Source of the DNA: Micropterus salmoides
Lineage: Eukaryota; Chordata; Actinopteri; Centrarchiformes; Centrarchidae
Assembly (NCBI RefSeq): GCF_014851395.1
Contig: NW_024041262.1
Location: forward strand, 211,001-275,000
Reading direction: 5' to 3'
Length of the DNA: 64,000 nucleotides
Shown: positions 23,366-35,130 of the stretch, piece after piece
Layout of the letters: each line of letters opens with the position of its first letter
Position numbering within the stretch: position 1 is the first letter of the stretch
Program-made: the position numbers and the translations under genes
Notes under the pieces: generated by a model
Seen by the model: the letters and a program-made list of their open reading frames with translations, nothing else
What the model was told of the DNA's origin: nothing
The model's database searches: none

Positions 23366-24757
23366 TCAATTCAATTTTTCAATTCAGTTTTATTTATATA
23401 GCGCCAAATCACAACAACAGTTATCTCACAGCGCTTTTCATAAAAGAGCAGGTCTAGACCGTACTCTATGATGCTATTTACAGAAGCCCAACAGTTCCCA
23501 CCAAGAGCAAGCACTAGGCGACAGAGGCAAGGAAAAACTTCCTTTTAAGAGGCAGAAACCTCGAGCAGAACCATGGCTCAGGGTGGGCGGCCATCTGCCT
23601 CGACCGGTTGGGGGTGAAGGGGAGAGAGGGGGAGGGGGGGGGGCAGGAGAGGAACAGAGAGAAAAAGAGAGGGATGGAAGGAGAGAGAGAGGGGAGGGAG
23701 GCAGCATACACAATATACACACAGAGGTACAGACAGTAAAGGTGATGTTGTTATAGAACTAAATGAAAAATGGTACAGATATTTATAGTAGTGTTAATGG
23801 TAACAATCGTAATGTTAATGATTATAATAACAATAATAATAATAGGACTAGTAACAATAGTCGTTGCAGTAGAGAGCGGACGAGCAGGAACACGGGGGCA
23901 GCAGGTGACCCGCAACTACAGATCCATACTCCACAGCTCCAGAGCCAGAAAACCTGCAGGAAGTGATAGGAGGAGAGAGGAGAGGGACGAGAAAGCACAA
24001 GACTACCAGAAAGGGGAGAAGTTGTGTTAGTAACATGCAATAATGGGATGAGGTTGCATACAGAGGGAGAGAAAGTAGAGGAGAGAGGAGCTCAGTGCAT
24101 CATAGGAAATCCCCCTGCAGTCTAGGCCTATAGCAGCATAACTAAGGGATGGTTCAGGACTAACCTGAGCCAGCCCTAACTATAAGCTTTATCAAAGAGG
24201 AAAGTCTTAAGCCTACTCTTAAATGTGGAGATGGTGTCTGCCTCCTGAACCCAAACTGGAACCTAGTTCCACAGGAGAGGAGCTTGATAGCTGAACGCTC
24301 TGGCTCCTAGTCTACTTTTGGAGACTCTAGGAACCACAAGTAACCCTGCATTCTGGGAGCGCAGTGCTCTGGTGGGGTAGTAAGGTACTATGAGCTCTTT
24401 AAGATAAGATGGTGCCTGACCATTAAGAGCTTTGTAGGTAAGAAGAATGATTTTAAATTCTATTCTGGATTTTACTGGAAGCCAATGCAAAGAAGCTAAA
24501 ACAGGAGAAATGTGATCTCTTTTCCTGGTTCCTGTCAGAACACGTGCTGCAGCATTCTGGATCAGCTGAGGGGTCTTAACGGACTTTTTCGAGCAGCCTG
24601 ATAATAAGGAATTGCAGTAATCCAGCCTAGAAATAACAAATGCATGGACTAGATTTTCTGCATCATTTTTAGACAGGATGTTCACAATAATACGTAGGTG
24701 AAAAAAGGAGGTCCTTGAAATTTCCTTAATGTGAGACTTAAACGACATGTCCTGATC
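23366..24757 (-). mobile_element. L2-clade LINE, 5'-truncated, antisense to slc16a3
   Basis: The 3' tail at 23366 is followed leftward-to-right by the 3'UTR (including a GA-rich run at 23615-23700 and an AAT-rich run at 23780-23850) and the reverse transcriptase C-terminus. That reads from DQDMSFKSHIKEISRTSFF through LASLHWLPVKSRIEFKIILL to STFKSRLKTFLFDKAYS, with one in-frame stop near 24262. Same subfamily as 44880-47625. Confidence 0.9.
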
Positions 24758-24759
24758 AA

Positions 24760-25790
24760 AGATAATCAGATAACCATACATACTACATAAATATAGTATG
24801 TATGGTCTATCATCTGTCATAAAGGATAAACAAGCCCCAAAACAGTATTTACTGTAACAGAGGGAATTATGTCTATCACATGAAGAACAATTACACCATG
24901 TGTATTAAAGCTTCTTCCGCATTTACAGAATGTGCCATAAGGGGAGCAAAGCAAGTTTTTTACGCAATGTGACTGACAACAGCTAAAAACAGCAGCCCAG
25001 ATGTCATTCATAAGCCAATCTTGTTCTCAGGCTGATTGAGTAAATAAGAATAATTAATTTTATAAGATAAGAAAATATTACATGAACTTCTATAACTATA
25101 ACTGTGATTGTGGTAATATAGATATACGTGAAAAAAAACACATACAAGAAGGTCAATTTTACTACACACACTGACACTTTAAACACTAGAATGTGAAAAT
25201 AATTGTGGAATGTATGAATGCAATGTGTGAGAGACAAGAGTGGATTCTAGTATTGTGAGGGTACACAGCAGAGATAAAAGGCTGTGCAGGAAACAAGAGG
25301 ACGTGTCAGGAGGAAGCTTCATCTGTCCTGATAAGCTGTCAACAATTAATGACCCCCAGCAGATACCATGTTCCCATATTTACATGCTTCACCGCAACTA
25401 ACACAACACACACACTCTCCTCTTGAAATAGAAGTGGTCGTACTGTAAAAAACAAAAACAAAACAACCTCTCCTATAAACAATAGCCTCAAAGGCTAACA
25501 AGTCCAGTGGAGAGAAACCTGTTCTACCATCACACTACAGTAGCTGTGTGACCAATAGTGAATGCACTGTCTTGCACACAAATGATTTCTATTTAAATAA
25601 TTATGAACATATTGTTTGACCTCCTAGTTTTAATCTATAGTAAACATGACATGCTCTAGGACATGACAAAAGAATTCGACATGAACATTTTAAGGACATA
25701 TGAAAGCAATATGAGGCAGAGTGACACCACAGTTTCAAGGATAAGTCTGTACTGAAGTTTAAAGTGAGTTCTTTACCACTGTGTTTATAG
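24760..25790. other. slc16a3: Upstream region of slc16a3
   Basis: No repeats recognised beyond an AT-rich stretch near 25040-25190. It should contain the slc16a3 promoter and 5' non-coding exon, but I could not place them with confidence. Confidence 0.4.
25301..25305 (+). promoter_or_regulatory. Possible hypoxia-response core (ACGTG) upstream of slc16a3
   Basis: The core ACGTG preceded by G (RCGTG type) lies about 520 bp upstream of the slc16a3 ATG, with a weak TATA-like AGATAAAAGG about 30 bp before it. MCT4 is a known HIF-1 target in mammals. A five-base core occurs often by chance, so this is only a lead. Confidence 0.2.
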
Positions 25791-25823
25791 CAACTGACCT
25801 CAACACAGCAGTCAGAGAGCATC

Positions 25824-28800
25824 ATGGGAGGAGCAGTGGTGGACGACGGACCTCCTGGAGTGAAGGCACCAGACGGAGGCTGGGGTTGGGCAGTGCTGGC
25901 TGGCTGCTTTGTCATCACTGGCTTTTCCTATGCTTTCCCCAAGGCTGTCAGTGTCTTCTTCAAGGAGCTGATCAGAGAGTTTGATGTGGGCTACAGCGAC
26001 ACCGCCTGGATCTCATCAATACTGCTTGCCATGCTGTATGGCACAGGTACACAAGAACAACACACATCCTGGAGTGATTAACTGCTAAATACCATACAAC
26101 AAAGTTTTCTAATTCATGTGTTCTCTTAGGCCCTCTGTGCAGTGTACTTGTGAACAGGTTTGGCTGTCGACCAGTGATGATGGTTGGAGGGCTCTTTGCC
26201 TCGCTGGGAATGATTCTGGCCTCCTTTGCCACCAGCATGATACACATCTACCTCTGCACTGGAGTTATTACAGGTGGAGTCACAACATACATGAACACAT
26301 AGGAAAAACACAAACATGTAACAAGGAGACAGACATGTAGATACATCCATATCCATTCTGTTAAGTATGATGATTAGAATACACAGCAGCAATATTGAGG
26401 AGACATAACAAAAGCAAGGTCAAAGAAAAAAGGAACCTACATTTTGACCAGTTACTGTGAGATCATTAAAGCATTGAGGTGCACACCACGATAACTGCGA
26501 TAACTAAGTCTTAAATAAATACAGTAATGTACCTGTAACTGTTTTGTCAGTCAGTCTGTCAATTTATCAAAGACTTGGTCCACAGCAGCATATCTTGAGA
26601 ACTAGTCTCCAAAGTTGCCATTAAATTTGATGGGGACATTCTTGCTTCCCAGAGGGGAGCACCACAAAGTGGACAAAAAACATATGGGCACAATAATTGG
26701 TACAGAGGAAATATCCAAACTGACAGCATGTGAATTCAGTGAACACATTCGTGCTCCTCAGAGGATGACCCTAGGCTCTCTGAGCTTTACTCCAGGCCAA
26801 CATACACAATGATATTACCTGCAGATTGTCATGGACATTCCTGAGCACATTCATGCTGGTAGGTGGATCATCCTTAGATTTCAATGACCATATAATATAT
26901 TCTCCCAATGCAACTTTTAGGGTGAACTACATGGCTACAACACCACTACTGAGGAAACGCAACATTCTCCATGTAGTCCGGGTATTTCAGATCATACAGC
27001 TATTATTACACTTGCCACAAGTGATGAACAGTGGTGAAAATAATGGCACCAAAGATTGGAAAACTCACTGCAGCTCTAAGCTGTTGAAACAAAGCCAGAA
27101 TTATGATTCACCCATTCATGTTGTAACATTACTGTTTCAACCTGTTAACACAAGTCTAAGGTACTGCTCACCATCAGTGGAATCACACAAAAACAGCCAA
27201 AATGATTATGAAATGTTAACAGGAATGCAAAGGAAGCCTTCTACAGCCTTTTAATACAAAACATCAACAAAGACTGAGAAAACTTGCTGCTAAACATATA
27301 TGTTTTGCAAAGTAAATTATTTCTGTAACAGTTCTGTCTCTCCTCAGGTCTGGGTCTGGCATTGAACTTCCAGCCATCTCTTATAATGCTGAATCGCTAC
27401 TTTTCTGAGAAACGTCCTCTGGCCAATGGCTTGGCAGCAGCAGGCAGCCCTGTGGCACTGTGCTGTCTCTCCCCACTGGGACAGATTCTCCAGTACCAGT
27501 ATGGCTGGAGGGGGGGGTTCCTCATACTAGGAGGGTTGCTGCTCAACTGCTGTGCCTGTGGTGCCCTCATGAGGCCTTTGTTGGCCCCTAAGAAACCCCA
27601 TGAGCAGAAGGAGAACACTCTGGCAGCTGCAGAGGAGGAGAAGAAGCCAAAAAAGAAACTGTTGGATTTCAGTGTGTTCAAGGACAGAGGATTTGTCATC
27701 TATACCATTGCAGCTTCTATTATGGTGCTGGGCTTGTTTGTGCCCCCCGTGTTTGTGGTCAGCTATGCTAAAGGACTCGGCTATGAGGATACTAAGTCGG
27801 CATTGCTGCTCACCATATTGGGATTTGTTGATATGTTTGCTCGCCCTGCATCAGGACTCATAGCAGGCATGAAGTGTGTACGGCCCAGAAGTGTCTACCT
27901 GTTCAGCTTTGCAATAATCTTCAATGGGTGCAGTGACATCATAGGATCACAGGTAACAATGCAGCAATATTACAAGGAGAATGGAGAGTCAGACCAAGTC
28001 TGTTGTAATCATACGTAAAAGAATTGGACCTGCCTGCTCCTACTGGGAGAAAACAGGACAAAACTGGAATTTAAAAATAAAGAGATTATGTCATCTAATG
28101 TATATAATAACAGTCAGGCTGGTAAAACACGGTAGTTGTAGATAGATGAGAGAAACCTGTTGTCCAATCTCCTGTTTCTCTCCTTGCAGGCAAATAACTA
28201 TGCAGGTCTGGTGGTGTTCTGTATCTTCTTTGGTATTTCGTATGGCATGGTGGGAGCGCTACAGTTCGAGGTCCTCATGGCTATTGTAGGGACAGAGAAG
28301 TTCTCCAGCGCCATTGGCCTGGTGTTGCTAATGGAAGCTATGGCTGTACTAGTGGGACCTCCTGGAGCAGGTCAGATCACAGAAGGAACAAATATTAATC
28401 TGTGCCTCCCAACCTTCACTGACATGTTTGTTCATCTGAGAGAATGTAATACTTAGGGCTCATCTTTAATTTATTTATTTTTACCACTTTTGAACAGAAA
28501 ATCTATAGATCTTTTAAAGAATTTTTAAACTTTATGTCCCAGAGCATCCGAATCTTACTGCATTCTGCAAAAAGGCACTTTTTTCGTTCGGCCATTTTAT
28601 ACAACAAAAAGTGGATTTGACCTGGGGATGTTGTGGTTCATAATCAGTCTTAAGGCCCTTTCAGCCACAATGCAATTTGAGCTGCACTCGCTGCTGGGTT
28701 CAGACCAACCTAGTTGAACTTTGGGTGCAAGCTCACCAAGCAGTGAAGAGCTGTTACGATGGCACAAACGGGTTTCAGAGTGCTGTGATACCGTTGTCAC

Positions 28801-29326
28801 ATTGTGTCTGAAAGGGCCTTTGAACCAAAGCCATGGGGATGCCCCAGTAGACACTCTTTACAGCAAACTAGGTCCGTTTAGGTAAAGTAAAGTAGGTGTG
28901 CCACTGTCCCTGAAAGTAAAAAAAGAAAATCCAATAAATGGTTTGACACGTTAGTGCTGCAAATCACTTTTTTATAATTAGATGTTTTTGTACTCTCCAC
29001 CAGGTCGCCTCTTGGATGCCACCCATCAGTACATGTACGTCTTCCTGTTGGCGGGCTGTGAGGTCACACTGTCGGCCTTCGTCATTGCCATGGGTAATTT
29101 CCTTTGCATCAGCAGGAAACAAGATCCAGAGGCTAAGATGGAGATGGCGGTGACGGCTACAGAGAAGGAGGGGCTGTACCTTGGGGTGGAAAGCAAGGAA
29201 AATGATGAAGGCGAAGAGGAGCCTAAGGGAAAAGAGAATGGAAATGTCAGTGCTGTAAAAGCAGGGGAGGAGGTGATAGTGGAGAAGATGGGTGTGGAGG
29301 GTGGAGAGGAAAATACATCATTATGA
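25824..29326 (+). CDS. slc16a3: slc16a3, monocarboxylate transporter 4 (MCT4), complete, 5 coding exons
   Basis: Proton-coupled lactate/pyruvate exporter of the plasma membrane (major facilitator superfamily, SLC16), which works with the basigin chaperone. Exons are 25824-26046, 26130-26273, 27348-27952, 28190-28370 and 29004-29326. All have GT/AG borders and the frame is unbroken for 492 codons including TGA. The N-terminus MGGAVVDDGPPGVKAPDGGW carries the MCT signature [D/E]G[G/S][W]GW before TM1. TM2 has SSILLAMLYGTG, the TM4-5 area has NGLAAAGSP, and TM8 has FVDMFARP. The Asp (about residue 284) and Arg (about 288) of TM8 match the proton/substrate pair known from MCT1/MCT4. A Lys/Glu-rich central loop (residues about 202-228) separates the two six-helix halves. 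The cytosolic C-terminus (about 75 residues) is strongly acidic and lysine-rich, making the protein 491 aa against 465 in human. The start is the ATG in a TCATCATGG context just after a probable acceptor at 25808-25811. A 5' non-coding exon is likely but not located. The a or b fish ohnologue is not resolved. Confidence 0.96.
26280..27340. other. slc16a3: slc16a3 intron 2
   Basis: About 1.07 kb between donor 26274 and acceptor 27347. No repeat or extra exon recognised; the 142-residue frame at 26826-27254 has no conserved motif and no exon borders. Confidence 0.6.
28652..28820. mobile_element. Short MITE in slc16a3 intron 4
   Basis: 169 bp bounded by AAGGCCCTTTCAGCCACAAT and its near-exact inverse ATTGTGTCTGAAAGGGCCTT. 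No coding capacity; target duplication not evident. Confidence 0.65.
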
Positions 29327-31420
29327 AGAATAAGATAAATATGTGCACCAAGACGATTCATAAAAAGTTCTGATGATGCCCTGTGTCAAATTAAAGGAGC
29401 AAGGAGCAGATAGTGAGGGGGCACAAAGTAGGGTAAGAAAAGAGCCTTTAAATGAAAATCACAGTTTCATATAATGGATATAAGTTGGGGACATTTGATA
29501 ATTAAGAGCTGTTTTCACCTGAATTGGTTCTATACAACATATTGATCCAATTATGTATTACTGGACTTAAATTAAGAATTGCTGTATTGTTTAAATAGTA
29601 GGCATACAAGGCATGAAATGCCCAACTTTACTGGAACAAATAGCAGCTTTATAGGGTAAGAAACCTGCTGTACTACTGTCTACTTAGACACACTGCATTC
29701 AGAACAAAAAAGTTGATTTCCAGTTTTGTATACCTATGTTAGCACCATTTTTCTCAGACATATCTCTTTTCACCATTTAGGACTAAAGCTATTCTATTTT
29801 CCATTTCCTACAGATTTCAAATACATTGACAAAAACTTCACTCATGGTCTACTTACTGGCTTTGTCTGGAGCTTTCAAACATATCTCATAGCCTGTATCA
29901 CCAGATGGGGGTGCTCAGTTTTCATCAACTGTACATCGGGGGGTCTTTTCTTCAGTGTGTAGCAGCAGAGATCTCAAGGTGTTGAATGGTTTGGGGTAAA
30001 TGTTGACCCCTTGATAGTTTTGACAGTGCAGTCAGGTAAGGGAATTGCCCTGTGAGATTCCTGGTGGTCCCCATTAAGCAGACCTAGAGGAAGTTACAAT
30101 CCCATAGTAACTTTAGTGATAAAAATGTGGAAGAGGAAAGGAGAAGAATGAGTGTGTTGCATCGATGATGACACCACGTTTCCGTAACACACCCACTCCG
30201 CAACACTACTAGTTTCGCGGGGTTGAAAAATCCTTGGGGAAACACACAAGTAAAAGCAGGGTAGACCAGGGGCAATTGTAACACTGAAAAATAAGTCGTA
30301 TTAACCCACTACATCTCAGGTAAAAGCCTAGGCTACCTCAAAGTAAATACTTTACAGCTAATAATGTTACATAAGAGTTTTTAAATGGTTCAAATTATTT
30401 TAGATGTCAGGTATCCTCTGCTGTTATTTGTTCTAACTTCATAAAATTGCTTTTTACAAGTGAACTAGTCATTCTCTTTGGTTTTGCTGGGTCTTATACC
30501 ATAGTAAGTAGTTGATGGTATAGTCCACTATACAGACAAACTGACAATGAAAGGAACTTTACTTTTGCAGACTTAGGCCTATATAATATTCACACTTTCT
30601 GTTAAACACAAACAAAACACACTATTTTATACAAAGAATGTTGGCCTATGTTAATTGTTGATTGGTGATACTAGAACAAATCCATTTCTTTTAATACACC
30701 CTTTTTTAATATGGCTTTACATTTATATTTAGTGAAATATGATCCTGCTCCTTTTCCACAGGCAGAGAGAGAATCCTATTGAGCATGTGCAGATTAAGTG
30801 TCATCACTCTAGCTTGTTTCTGATTGGAGAAATTGAGTGTGTTACAATTGACCCCGGTCACCCCTACTGTTAATTTGCAGAAACAAGTAGCAGTAAAAGT
30901 GGTCATCAAAATAACTACTTGAGTAAGAGTACAAAAGTACTTACTAAAACTACATTTACACCAGGACAATATTCCTAGTGTGTATCCATCAAGTATGATT
31001 ACAAATTATTGAGTTTATATTATAGTCTGTTAGAACTCCAATAAGTAAAGATTGTTTAAAAATGATTGATGAAACGATTTGCCAAACACATCAAATTAGG
31101 AGATAATTTTGGAGATGTTTCATAATTTAATTTAATCACTTCTTCACGTTTACCCGAGGAAGATCATCTGGTTGAAACACATCAGTCGCATCAGGCTATA
31201 CCAATGAGCATGACTAGTTAAATGCAGACTGCTAGTAGGCTACACTGTTAGCTTAAATATTTACATTAAGGTAGAGAGCAGGAGGAGTTTTTAAGCATGA
31301 TGTGTGTAGCTTTTTATTATTAAACATATTAGCATTACCACAGCAGACACTGCTCTCTGTCAGCTCAGTGTCAGCATGGTGTAGCCTACTGACTTCACAA
31401 CCGAAACCCGCTGCACCAGC
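29327..31420 (+). other. slc16a3: slc16a3 3'UTR and downstream intergenic DNA
   Basis: No repeat or ORF of note. An ATTAAA at about 29391 is the first plausible polyadenylation signal after the stop; clear AATAAA hexamers appear only at about 31804 and 32267. Which is used cannot be decided from sequence. Confidence 0.4.
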
Positions 31421-31422
31421 TC

Positions 31423-31503
31423 GGTCTGATCCCGGGGTGTCAGATACCGACGCTTTGAGAAAGCCTGACAAAGCGTCGGTATCGGACGCTCTGGGATGAG
31501 ACC
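31423..31503. repeat. 81-nt near-perfect hairpin
   Basis: Arms of 35 nt (GGTCTGATCCCGGGGTGTC... and its inverse) pair with about 6 mismatches. The inner 15 bp GATACCGACGCTTTG/CAAAGCGTCGGTATC are perfect, with an 11-nt loop AGAAAGCCTGA. Shape and size resemble a pre-miRNA or a tiny inverted-repeat element. Confidence 0.75.
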
Positions 31504-32493
31504 AGGCTGGCTGCACGTGCGCTAGATTTTAATCTGTAAACTAAATATTAGCTGCTAGCGCCATTTGAAAGCTGTACATGATGTAGCTTCAGCCATTATT
31601 CTCTTCTAACAGTCATGCGGATGTGCAATGAATGTATCCAAATGTAGCGGAGTTAAAAAGTAATGATTTTTCTCTTAAAGACTATTCAATTAAGAGTAAA
31701 AGTATGATGCATTAAAACTACTCTGACAAGTACAGTTTACTAAAAGAAGTTATTGAGTACATGTAAGGGAGTAAATGTAACTCGTTACTACCCCTCCTCT
31801 GCTAATAAAGACTGTAGAAGCTGTTAAAAGCCCCGGAAAAGCTAGTAAGTGGACTTGACTTTTCACACTCAAATTTTAAATAATGTACACTGTTTTTTGC
31901 ACTATTTTGCTTTATTTATTGACATTTTATGTAATAGGATGACAACTCATATCAAAAACTGATTGTAAAAATAATTCAGAATTTTTTGGCACTCAACCTG
32001 CAGGACACTGGGACAAACTTACTGGACTGCTACACCCAGCTAATGTATGTCCTACATTGTCTGTAAAGGTCTGCTTAATACTGTGTCTAGGACCTGCTGT
32101 GTTACATGTTGGTGTGGTGCTGATGCTGTGATGCTGTGTGCCCTATGCCTTCTGTGTATCTTTTTGAGCTAATGCTGAACAGACACTGGGTGTAGAAATA
32201 TGGCACACAAACTGCACTTGACACAGCTATTTTTCTGAGTGTTGTCCACATTTACAGTTTCTTCCAAATAAAAATATTTTAGTTGTGAAAAATGACTACA
32301 ACATGGCATCTTTCTTCCATTCAGCAACAGGCTCAAATCCACATGTAAAGCCTTTGGTAGTGATGACATTTGACTGCAGTGCTGTTTGAATTCCTCAGAT
32401 GATCAGTCTTACTTAGAGGCAAGACCAAATTTCTCGGCTGTTATGAAGATGGAAAGAACAAAGGTAACGATATGGTAACCCTAGTTCTATAAG

Positions 32494-32611
32494 CACAGGT
32501 GGAGCCCTCTACTGGACTCTATGGGTATTACTTCCTCCAATCAAATGCACACACTTGCCCGCAGAAATTTTTATTGTGCACGTAGCCAACCAATAGGACG
32601 TCGCTGCTAAT
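32494..32611 (+). repeat. Left arm of a 118-bp inverted repeat pair
   Basis: CACAGG..GAGCCCTCTACTGGACT through AAATTTTTATTGTGCA to GCTGCTAAT. It matches the reverse complement of 41298-41415 over its whole length with roughly 15-20 differences. Confidence 0.8.
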
Positions 32612-32768
32612 ATGTGCGTGAAATAGCAGTGTGTTCCTATTACTGCCTAAGCATCCGACCACCTCTTCAGCAGATGGTGTAGGAGCGGCATTTCCCTCCT
32701 TCCTCGCCTGTTCAGCTTGTTCCTGGCATCCTTGGTCTCTTGTGGCATGATCCTGATTTTCCTTTCTT

Positions 32769-33036
32769 GGGGTGGCTGTGGCTCAGGAGATAGAGCGGGT
32801 TGGCCGTTAATCAGAAGGTCAGCGGTTCAATCCCCGGCTCCCCCTAGTTGTGTGTCAAAGTGTCCTTGGGCAAGATACTGAACCCCGAATTGCCTCTGGT
32901 GGCTGTTCTGCCAGTGTGTGAATGTTAGTTTCTGTTTGAGCACTTAGGCTCAGTGTATGACTGGTGGATGTAGTGTGAAAGCGCTTTGAGTGGTCAAAGA
33001 GACTTGAAAGGCGCTATATAAGTACAGAGCATTTAC
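32769..33036 (+). mobile_element. tRNA-derived SINE
   Basis: Head GGGTGGCTGTGGCTCAGGAG (A-box) and AGCGGTTCAATCCCCGGCTC (B-box), a body with GGGCAAGATACTGAACCCCG, and the tail GCGCTATATAAGTACAGAGC. Nearly complete and little diverged. Confidence 0.88.
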
Positions 33037-33040
33037 TTTC

Positions 33041-33320
33041 TTTGAGTATGGACGAAGTTCTGGCATCCCTCCAAATCTTGTCCCTGTGGGTTCTTGACGA
33101 GAAAGGCACAATGATGCGCGGCTGGTACGTGGCTCTCCAGAGCGAGGACCGAGCCTATGAGCGATGTCCACAGAGTAGCCCAGTTTATCTGCGATGTCTG
33201 ACACCTGGCTGAATAAATCTGCGACAATTTTCTTGACATTTTCTCCTGCACTTTCTCCCAGTGACCCGTAAATTCCACCTCCTCTTAAGCATCCAGTGCA
33301 TTGCATCTGTCACGGAGCGT
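33041..33320 (-). mobile_element. L1-like ORF1 fragment
   Basis: The minus-strand frame contains ADLFSQVSDIADKLGYSVDI followed by AHRLGPRS, a pattern of fish L1/Tx1-type ORF1 RNA-binding proteins. Short and frameshifted. Confidence 0.5.
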
Positions 33321-33526
33321 ACGGTATTCTTTCTGCAGAAACCCCACTTTGATCTGTAAGGTGTCGAATCGTCCATTTGTTTCCCCATGAAGGGTGACAC
33401 TTTTAGTGAGTTATAAATGAAAGGGGCTTGCGGTTATGGAGAGCTGAAATGAATGTATGTCTATGGGAGTGTTATTTGATTTCCAATTAATAGCGCCACC
33501 TAGAGTCCAATTGACGCCAAATCAGC

Positions 33527-34579
33527 AGGGGTTGTAGCCAATTCTGTGGTCTTGTCGCTGCCACACCGACCACTGGTCTCTGCCACACAGACCACTGGTC
33601 GCTACCACTAGGGGCGCTAAAGATTGTGGTCGCTGCCCACCGACCACTGGTCTCTGCCACACAGACCACTGGTCGCTACCACTAGGGGCGCTAAAGATTG
33701 TGGTCGCTGCCCACCGACCACTGGTCTCTGCCACACAGACCACTGGTCGCTACCACTAGGGGCGCGAAAGATTGTGGTCTCTGCCACACAGACCGCTGGC
33801 CGCTACCACTAGGGGCGCGAAAGATTGTGGTCGCTGCCACACCGACCACTGGTCTCTGCCACACAGACCACTGGTCGCTACCACTAGGGGTGCGAAAGAT
33901 TGTGGTCGCTGCCACACCGACCACTGGTCTCTGCCACACAGACCACTGGTCGCTACCACTAGGGGCGCTAAAGATTGTGGTCGCTGCCACACCGACCACT
34001 GGTCTCTGCCACACAGACCACTGGTCGCTACCACTAGGGGCGCGAAAGATTGTGGTCGCTGCCACACCGACCACTGGTCTCTGCCACACAGACCACTGGT
34101 CGCTACCACTAGGGGTGCGAAAGATTGTGGTCGCTGCCACACCGACCACTGGTCTCTGCCACACAGACCACTGGTCGCTACCACTAGGGGCGCGAAAGAT
34201 TGTGGTCGCTGCCACACCGACCACTGGTCTCTGCCACACAGACCACTGGTCTCTGCCACACAGACCACTGGTCGCTACCACTAGGGGCGCTAAAGATTGT
34301 GGTCGCTGCCACAACACATCTAATTGCTTTGATTCATTCCTCTCTAATAGACAAAAAAAATTGTATCATCTGCCAGCTGAGATAATTTAAATGATCTAAG
34401 GTCACTTTAGGTCTACTTTGGAACCATAGACTGTATAAAAACTTGAAACTGACCTTTTTTAATGTGTACAGCCACAGTTTGTGTAACAAGGAACGGAAAG
34501 GAGCCTTCCCTCAGACACTGTTGTAGCGACCAGTGGTCGGTGTGGCAGCGACCAGACCACAGAATTGGCTACAACCCCT
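33527..34579. repeat. 75-bp minisatellite (about 10 units) between 52-bp inverted arms
   Basis: Units contain GACCACTGGTCTCTGCCACA and GGTCGCTACCACTAGGGGCG, repeating every 75 bp (for example AAGATTGTGG at 33821, 33896 and 33971), with small variants (CGCTAAAG/CGCGAAAG/TGCGAAAG) and one short unit. Left arm 33527-33578 and right arm 34528-34579 are reverse complements with a single mismatch over 52 bp. Because 75 is divisible by 3 and the unit lacks stops in several frames, long open frames appear on both strands; they are not genes. Confidence 0.93.
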
Positions 34580-35130
34580 TCTCCAAATTTCACACAGCCC
34601 CTCGGGAGGGCATGCCAGATAAGGTATGATCTGACATGACATTGACATTTGTTTGCTTATAATTCATAGCGGATCAAAATTTCCTCTACAGACTTTCATC
34701 AGCTTGGTCCAGAGATTAACTGTGCCAAGTTTGGTGCTTAATTTAATTAAAATAGGTTTTTCAGTTTTCACAATGTACCAAAAAAAAAGACTAGGCGGAA
34801 TTGGGGTATGGCCTATACCAGGAGATTCAGCTCGATCCCTCGAACGCGTGGATATAAGGTTTTTGATATTGGCCTTCGTATGCGGGAGTTACAGCTATTT
34901 GAATGTGCAAACTATGGACCTTGCTTGTAGCATCCCCTAGAGGCAGAAGTGAGCGAAAAATCCAAGTGAAAACAATAGGGTTCCCAGCTCTGCTGGTACT
35001 GGGAACCACGATGTCTTGCATTTGCGATTTCCCAGTCCACTCAGGCTTGGACCCCTAATGAAAAATAAAAACGAGAACGATTACAATAGGGTTCCCAGCA
35101 CTTCACTGGTACTACTCGGGCTTGGACCTC
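34580..35130 (+). repeat. Uncharacterised dispersed repeat flanking the minisatellite
   Basis: Holds two imperfect copies of AATAGGGTTCCCAGC..CTGGTACT..GGCTTGGACC.CTAAT (34974-35058 and about 35085-35133). Their outline, AATAGGG then a GC hairpin then CTAAT, recalls the right end of the CTCGCAC family at 8950-8990. Class unknown. Confidence 0.4.

Noticed and set aside
23474..23722. Pro/Ser-rich frames near 23.6 kb and their twins near 59.9 kb
   Set aside because: They translate the GA-rich 3'UTR of L2 copies in the minus direction.
26826..27254. 142-codon frame between slc16a3 exons 2 and 3
   Set aside because: No exon borders or MCT similarity; joining exon 2 directly to 27348 gives the full family sequence.
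33545..34315. CRISPR-like array
   Set aside because: The 75-bp units are contiguous with no unique spacers, in a vertebrate genome; it is a minisatellite.
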